A stretch of DNA of 64,000 bases from Primula veris (taxonomy: Eukaryota; Streptophyta; Magnoliopsida; Ericales; Primulaceae), in assembly GCA_963682055.1 (NCBI GenBank), contig OY821749.1:22947631-23011630 (forward strand), in the 5' to 3' direction. This document shows positions 60,597 through 64,000 of the stretch, in pieces; the first letter of the stretch is position 1; every line of letters begins with the position of its first letter. The translations under genes and the position numbers were made by a program. The notes under the pieces were generated by a model. That model was not told the DNA's origin. It saw only the letters and a program-made list of their open reading frames with translations, and ran no database searches.

Positions 60597-62173
60597 CTAT
60601 GAAAATGACCTTTTCACCCTTTTCCGTGCTCTTTGTCGATATGGTTCAGTAAAATGAGGCGACGTAAAGGTCTTTTATGGGGAGTTACATAAATTTAAAT
60701 GCGCGAAAAAAGAATCTTATGTATTTGATCTTTTCAAGCATAATGGTTGGGTATTTTGGTTGCGTCATGTTTATTGGGGGAAATGGTGTTAATTATGGTT
60801 TTGAGTCAAACTGTGTCCATAGAGGGATCCTGTTAATGTGCATGCATAGTAACAACAAGTAATTGTTGTTTATGCTGTAAACTTTGTACAGTACCTTTTA
60901 AATTTCTAGTGTTGTGAAGTCGTTCCGTTTTATACCGTATAGCTTATGTTGTGTTTTTCGTTTTTGTTTTATCGTATTAAAGGGGCTAGAAAGTCGCATT
61001 AGTGTTAATCAGCTACATGTTGGGTACTTAAATATGCTCCAATAATCACGAGGTTATGTGAAAATGTTTTTAAAACTATTTGAAAATACAAATAAGTTCC
61101 TTTCATAAACTATACACGGGCAGGGAAAACAATCATATGAACCCGATGCACTATTTTCGTGGATAAGTCAACTAATGGAACTTTTTAGTTTTAATTTTGA
61201 ATTAATTTTATGATAGTTACTTTTGGGTCAATTAATGTGTTGAGTTTTTAGTGACCCTTAAATTTAGTAGACCAGGTTTACACAGTGTTTATTAGTATTA
61301 CATTGAGATGTAGTTGCAGTGTTGATTTAAGAGGATACTTCTAGCCATATAGTACCTGGGACTTTTTCATAGCTTGCCGGATAGGATTAGATTTCTCCCT
61401 TTTTTGAGTTAGTATACATATATGTTTTTGAAATTAAAATATGGGAGCTATGAGCTTGATTTATTTGTTTCAAACACCTGATTGTAAGAAAATAAGAACT
61501 AATTGCTTTTGCAACTCAAGCATCTCATACGACATCTCACCGAGTTTAGCTTTAGTAAAGGAAAATGATTGATTCAATGTTTTGATTCCGTAGAGTTCCT
61601 TCACTATAGCGCACCTCGTTGAACTGAAAGCACTCCGAACTTAGAATTATTAAGAAAATAAAGTCCATTAACTGTAACTGATAAGGGATAATCTATGAGG
61701 TTAATTTATTTTAGTCTTTACCAAGAATACATTACTTGACACCGGGTTTTTTGTAATGGAAATTAATGGAATAATTCCATACGATACACTAGCAATTTTA
61801 GACAAAGGAAAACTTGAGAACCTAACAAGAACAGGATAAAATTGGCAACTAACACAACTTCATCGCCAAGAAAAGAGATTATCAGATAGACATGAATCAC
61901 TATATGAATCCTTTGATTACATGATTACTTCGTATTTACACACAATCACATACAATGAATATACACATACAATGGAGTAGTGGACATTTACACACAATCA
62001 CATACAATGAATATTTACACCATACACAATAATGGAACCCAAAAAAAAATAACTCAAAAGCCAATTCAATCCCAACACTCAAAAAGGCACGCACATACAG
62101 TACAACTAGTGAGCAAGCCTTTACTTATTCATCCCCAAATTCACAAACATAGACACATTACACACCCCGTAAC
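60597..62173. other. Intergenic between convergent BSK and beta-tubulin genes
   Basis: Holds the 3' untranslated regions of both genes. A 23-bp phrase containing TTTACACACAATCACATACA occurs twice in tandem (about 61934 and 61986). No gene was recognised. Confidence 0.55.
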
Positions 62174-63882
62174 TTAACTTCCCATCGCCTCTTCGTCTCC
62201 GTACTCTTCCTCTTCATCATTAGCCACCGCGTCTTGGTATTGTTGATACTCTGACACCAAGTCATTCATGTTACTCTCGGCCTCCGTGAACTCCATCTCG
62301 TCCATCCCCTCGCCAGTGTACCAATGCAGAAAGGCCTTTCTACGGAACATGACTGTAAACTGCTCAGAGACACGACGGAACATCTCTTGTATCGAGGTCG
62401 AATTTCCCATGAAAGTGGAAGACATTGAAAGCCCGGTTGGGGGAACGTCACATACGCTTGATTTCACGTTGTTTGGTATCCATTCGACAAAATAGGAAGA
62501 GTTTTTGTTTTGTACATTGATCATTTGCTCATCGACCTTCAAATGAACTTAAGTTAGTACAAGAATATCTATTGTTAGAGAGTGAAATTTATAAAAAATA
62601 ATAATAATACACCTCTTTAGTGCTCATTTTTCCACGGAACATGGCGGAGGCAGTGAGATATCGACCATGGCGAGGATCAGCGGCACACATCATGTTCTTA
62701 GCATCCCACATTTGTTGCGTGAGTTCAGGAATTGTGAGATTTCGGTAATCTTGGGATCCACGAGAGGTTAAGGGTGCAAACCCAACCATGAAGAAGTGGA
62801 GGCGAGGAAAAGGGATCAAATTCACTGCAAGCTTGCGGAGATCGGAGTTGAGCTGGCCCGGGAAACGAAGACAACATGTCACGCCACTCATCGTTGACGA
62901 GATCAAATGGTTCAAATCTCCGACTATAAAATTTGAGAAAAAAGGTATATATTAGGGCTTGCCTATTAATAATTCACTTCAAAGAAGGTAATGTGTTTAG
63001 TTGGAGGGTTTCCATTGTACAAAATAGTTTGTATCTGCCCAACTTTAACTCCATGTATTGCATCGATCAGGTTTATCGATAGTAAATAACTTAGCATGTT
63101 ACTTACAAGTCAAAACTCAAAAGTGAGCATATATGTATTTTTGGTTATTTTTCATAGTTGTATAACTATATAAATAGCGTTTAAATTTTGAATAGTTTGT
63201 CTTTAGTATTACCAAAAACTAGGCATGGCTGGTAAGTAAACTTTTTGTTAGTTACTAAGTAATTAAGTAAGTATTAATTATCGTACTGTTAAGTTTTTGG
63301 TCCACAACTTTTTGGTCAACTCTTAAATTGATACTACTGTGTAGTCTGTGTTACACAAGTTTCTAAAATGAAATGACTTCTATGATACCATGAGCCGTAA
63401 ACTCATTTTGTTAGCTTATATATGAACTACTTTTTTGATCAAACAAACTACTTAAAAGTAGCATTTTTTTCCCTTTAACAAACCTAATCGGATAACCTAA
63501 TTTTCACAGCACGTAACATGCCTATGCTTTTCTTCAAATGACAAAGATTATTAAGATCAAATTAATGAAATCCAGTTGTACAAAAACATATTGTGATCAA
63601 AAAGTTACTTACAGCTAGGGTTAGTGAGCTTGAGGGTACGAAAACATATATCATACAGCGCCTCGTTATCTAGAACCATACACTCGTCCGCATTTTCTAC
63701 CAGCTGGTGAACCGACAGGGTGGCGTTGTAAGGCTCGACCACTGTGTCCGAGACTTTGGGAGATGGGAAGACCGAGAAAGTGAGCATCATGCGGTCCGGA
63801 TACTCTTCCCTTATCTTTGAAATTAGAAGGGTTCCCATTCCCGATCCGGTCCCTCCTCCTAGTGAGTGGCATATCTGAAATC
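62174..63882 (-). CDS. TUBB: Beta-tubulin, 3' part; first exon beyond the window
   Basis: Three exons on the minus strand: 63613-63882, 62613-62923 and 62174-62536. They encode the last ~314 residues of a ~445-aa beta-tubulin. Seen: [18 protein letters not shown] (GTP-binding tubulin signature GGGTGSG), [38 protein letters not shown], and an acidic tail ([15 protein letters not shown]) where post-translational modification and MAP binding occur. It forms microtubules with alpha-tubulin. The exon holding the start codon and the N-terminal MREI autoregulatory tag lies past 64000; the intron is open at the right edge. Two introns fall where plant beta-tubulins usually have them. The 76-bp intron after MSTKE (62537-62612) is unusual. 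LTNPSF replaces the usual LTTPSF. Confidence 0.95.
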
Positions 63883-64000
63883 CTGCAAAACATAATCGTA
63901 TTAGTCAGGAAATATGTTAACCAAATTGTAAAAGAAAAACCGGCAAGATTAGGTTCATGAGTAATTTTGTACAGTAGAGCCTATGATCATGATTAGCGTA

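Noticed and set aside
62266..62495. Two further frames over the tubulin last exon
   Set aside because: Out-of-frame and antisense shadows of the tubulin coding sequence.

Overview
This is a plant nuclear window. It has AT-rich intergenic DNA, short exons with GT-AG introns, and only plant-type gene families. Protein families such as BSK, AHL, MCTP and GT47-A, together with the many small TIR elements, indicate a eudicot. An asterid is my guess from general character only. I see no prokaryotic genes, CRISPR array, operon or organellar block.

Layout: (1) 1-2511, intergenic with two small CACTA-type elements. (2) 2512-7615 (+), a four-exon MCTP gene encoding a plasmodesma/ER-type protein with four C2 domains and a PRT_C membrane region (990 aa). 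(3) 8584-10167 (+), a single-exon GT47 clade A (MUR3-like) xyloglucan glycosyltransferase. (4) 12399-16022 (+), a six-exon organelle-targeted glutathione peroxidase of the GPX6 type, with an ABRE-like cluster and a TIR element in its promoter. (5) 18383-26517 (-), a five-exon AT-hook nuclear (AHL) protein whose first and last introns are full of tandem duplications and TIR elements. (6) 30651-46950 (-), a 33-exon KDM5/JARID1 histone demethylase of the JMJ17 type (1844 aa). I could join every exon in frame. (7) 52610-60596 (+), a ten-exon brassinosteroid-signalling kinase of the BSK7/8 type. (8) 62174 to beyond the right edge (-), a beta-tubulin gene whose first exon lies outside the window.

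The genes are independently transcribed housekeeping, signalling and chromatin loci and do not form one pathway. The most interesting layer is the repeats. At least four insertions have clear 9-10 bp target duplications. One of them carries a tRNA-like A/B-box segment. A Stowaway-type element has a TATA box and a reading frame at each end. A probable SINE sits in the GPX gene. A TIR element sits directly against the GPX TATA box. Tandem arrays in the AHL gene contain decayed copies of its own splice junctions and create a possible alternative last exon. Two introns appear to use GC donors, and the tubulin gene has an extra intron. I did not find a clear new biological system; the promoter insertion, the alternative terminal exon and the tRNA-bearing element are the leads worth testing.
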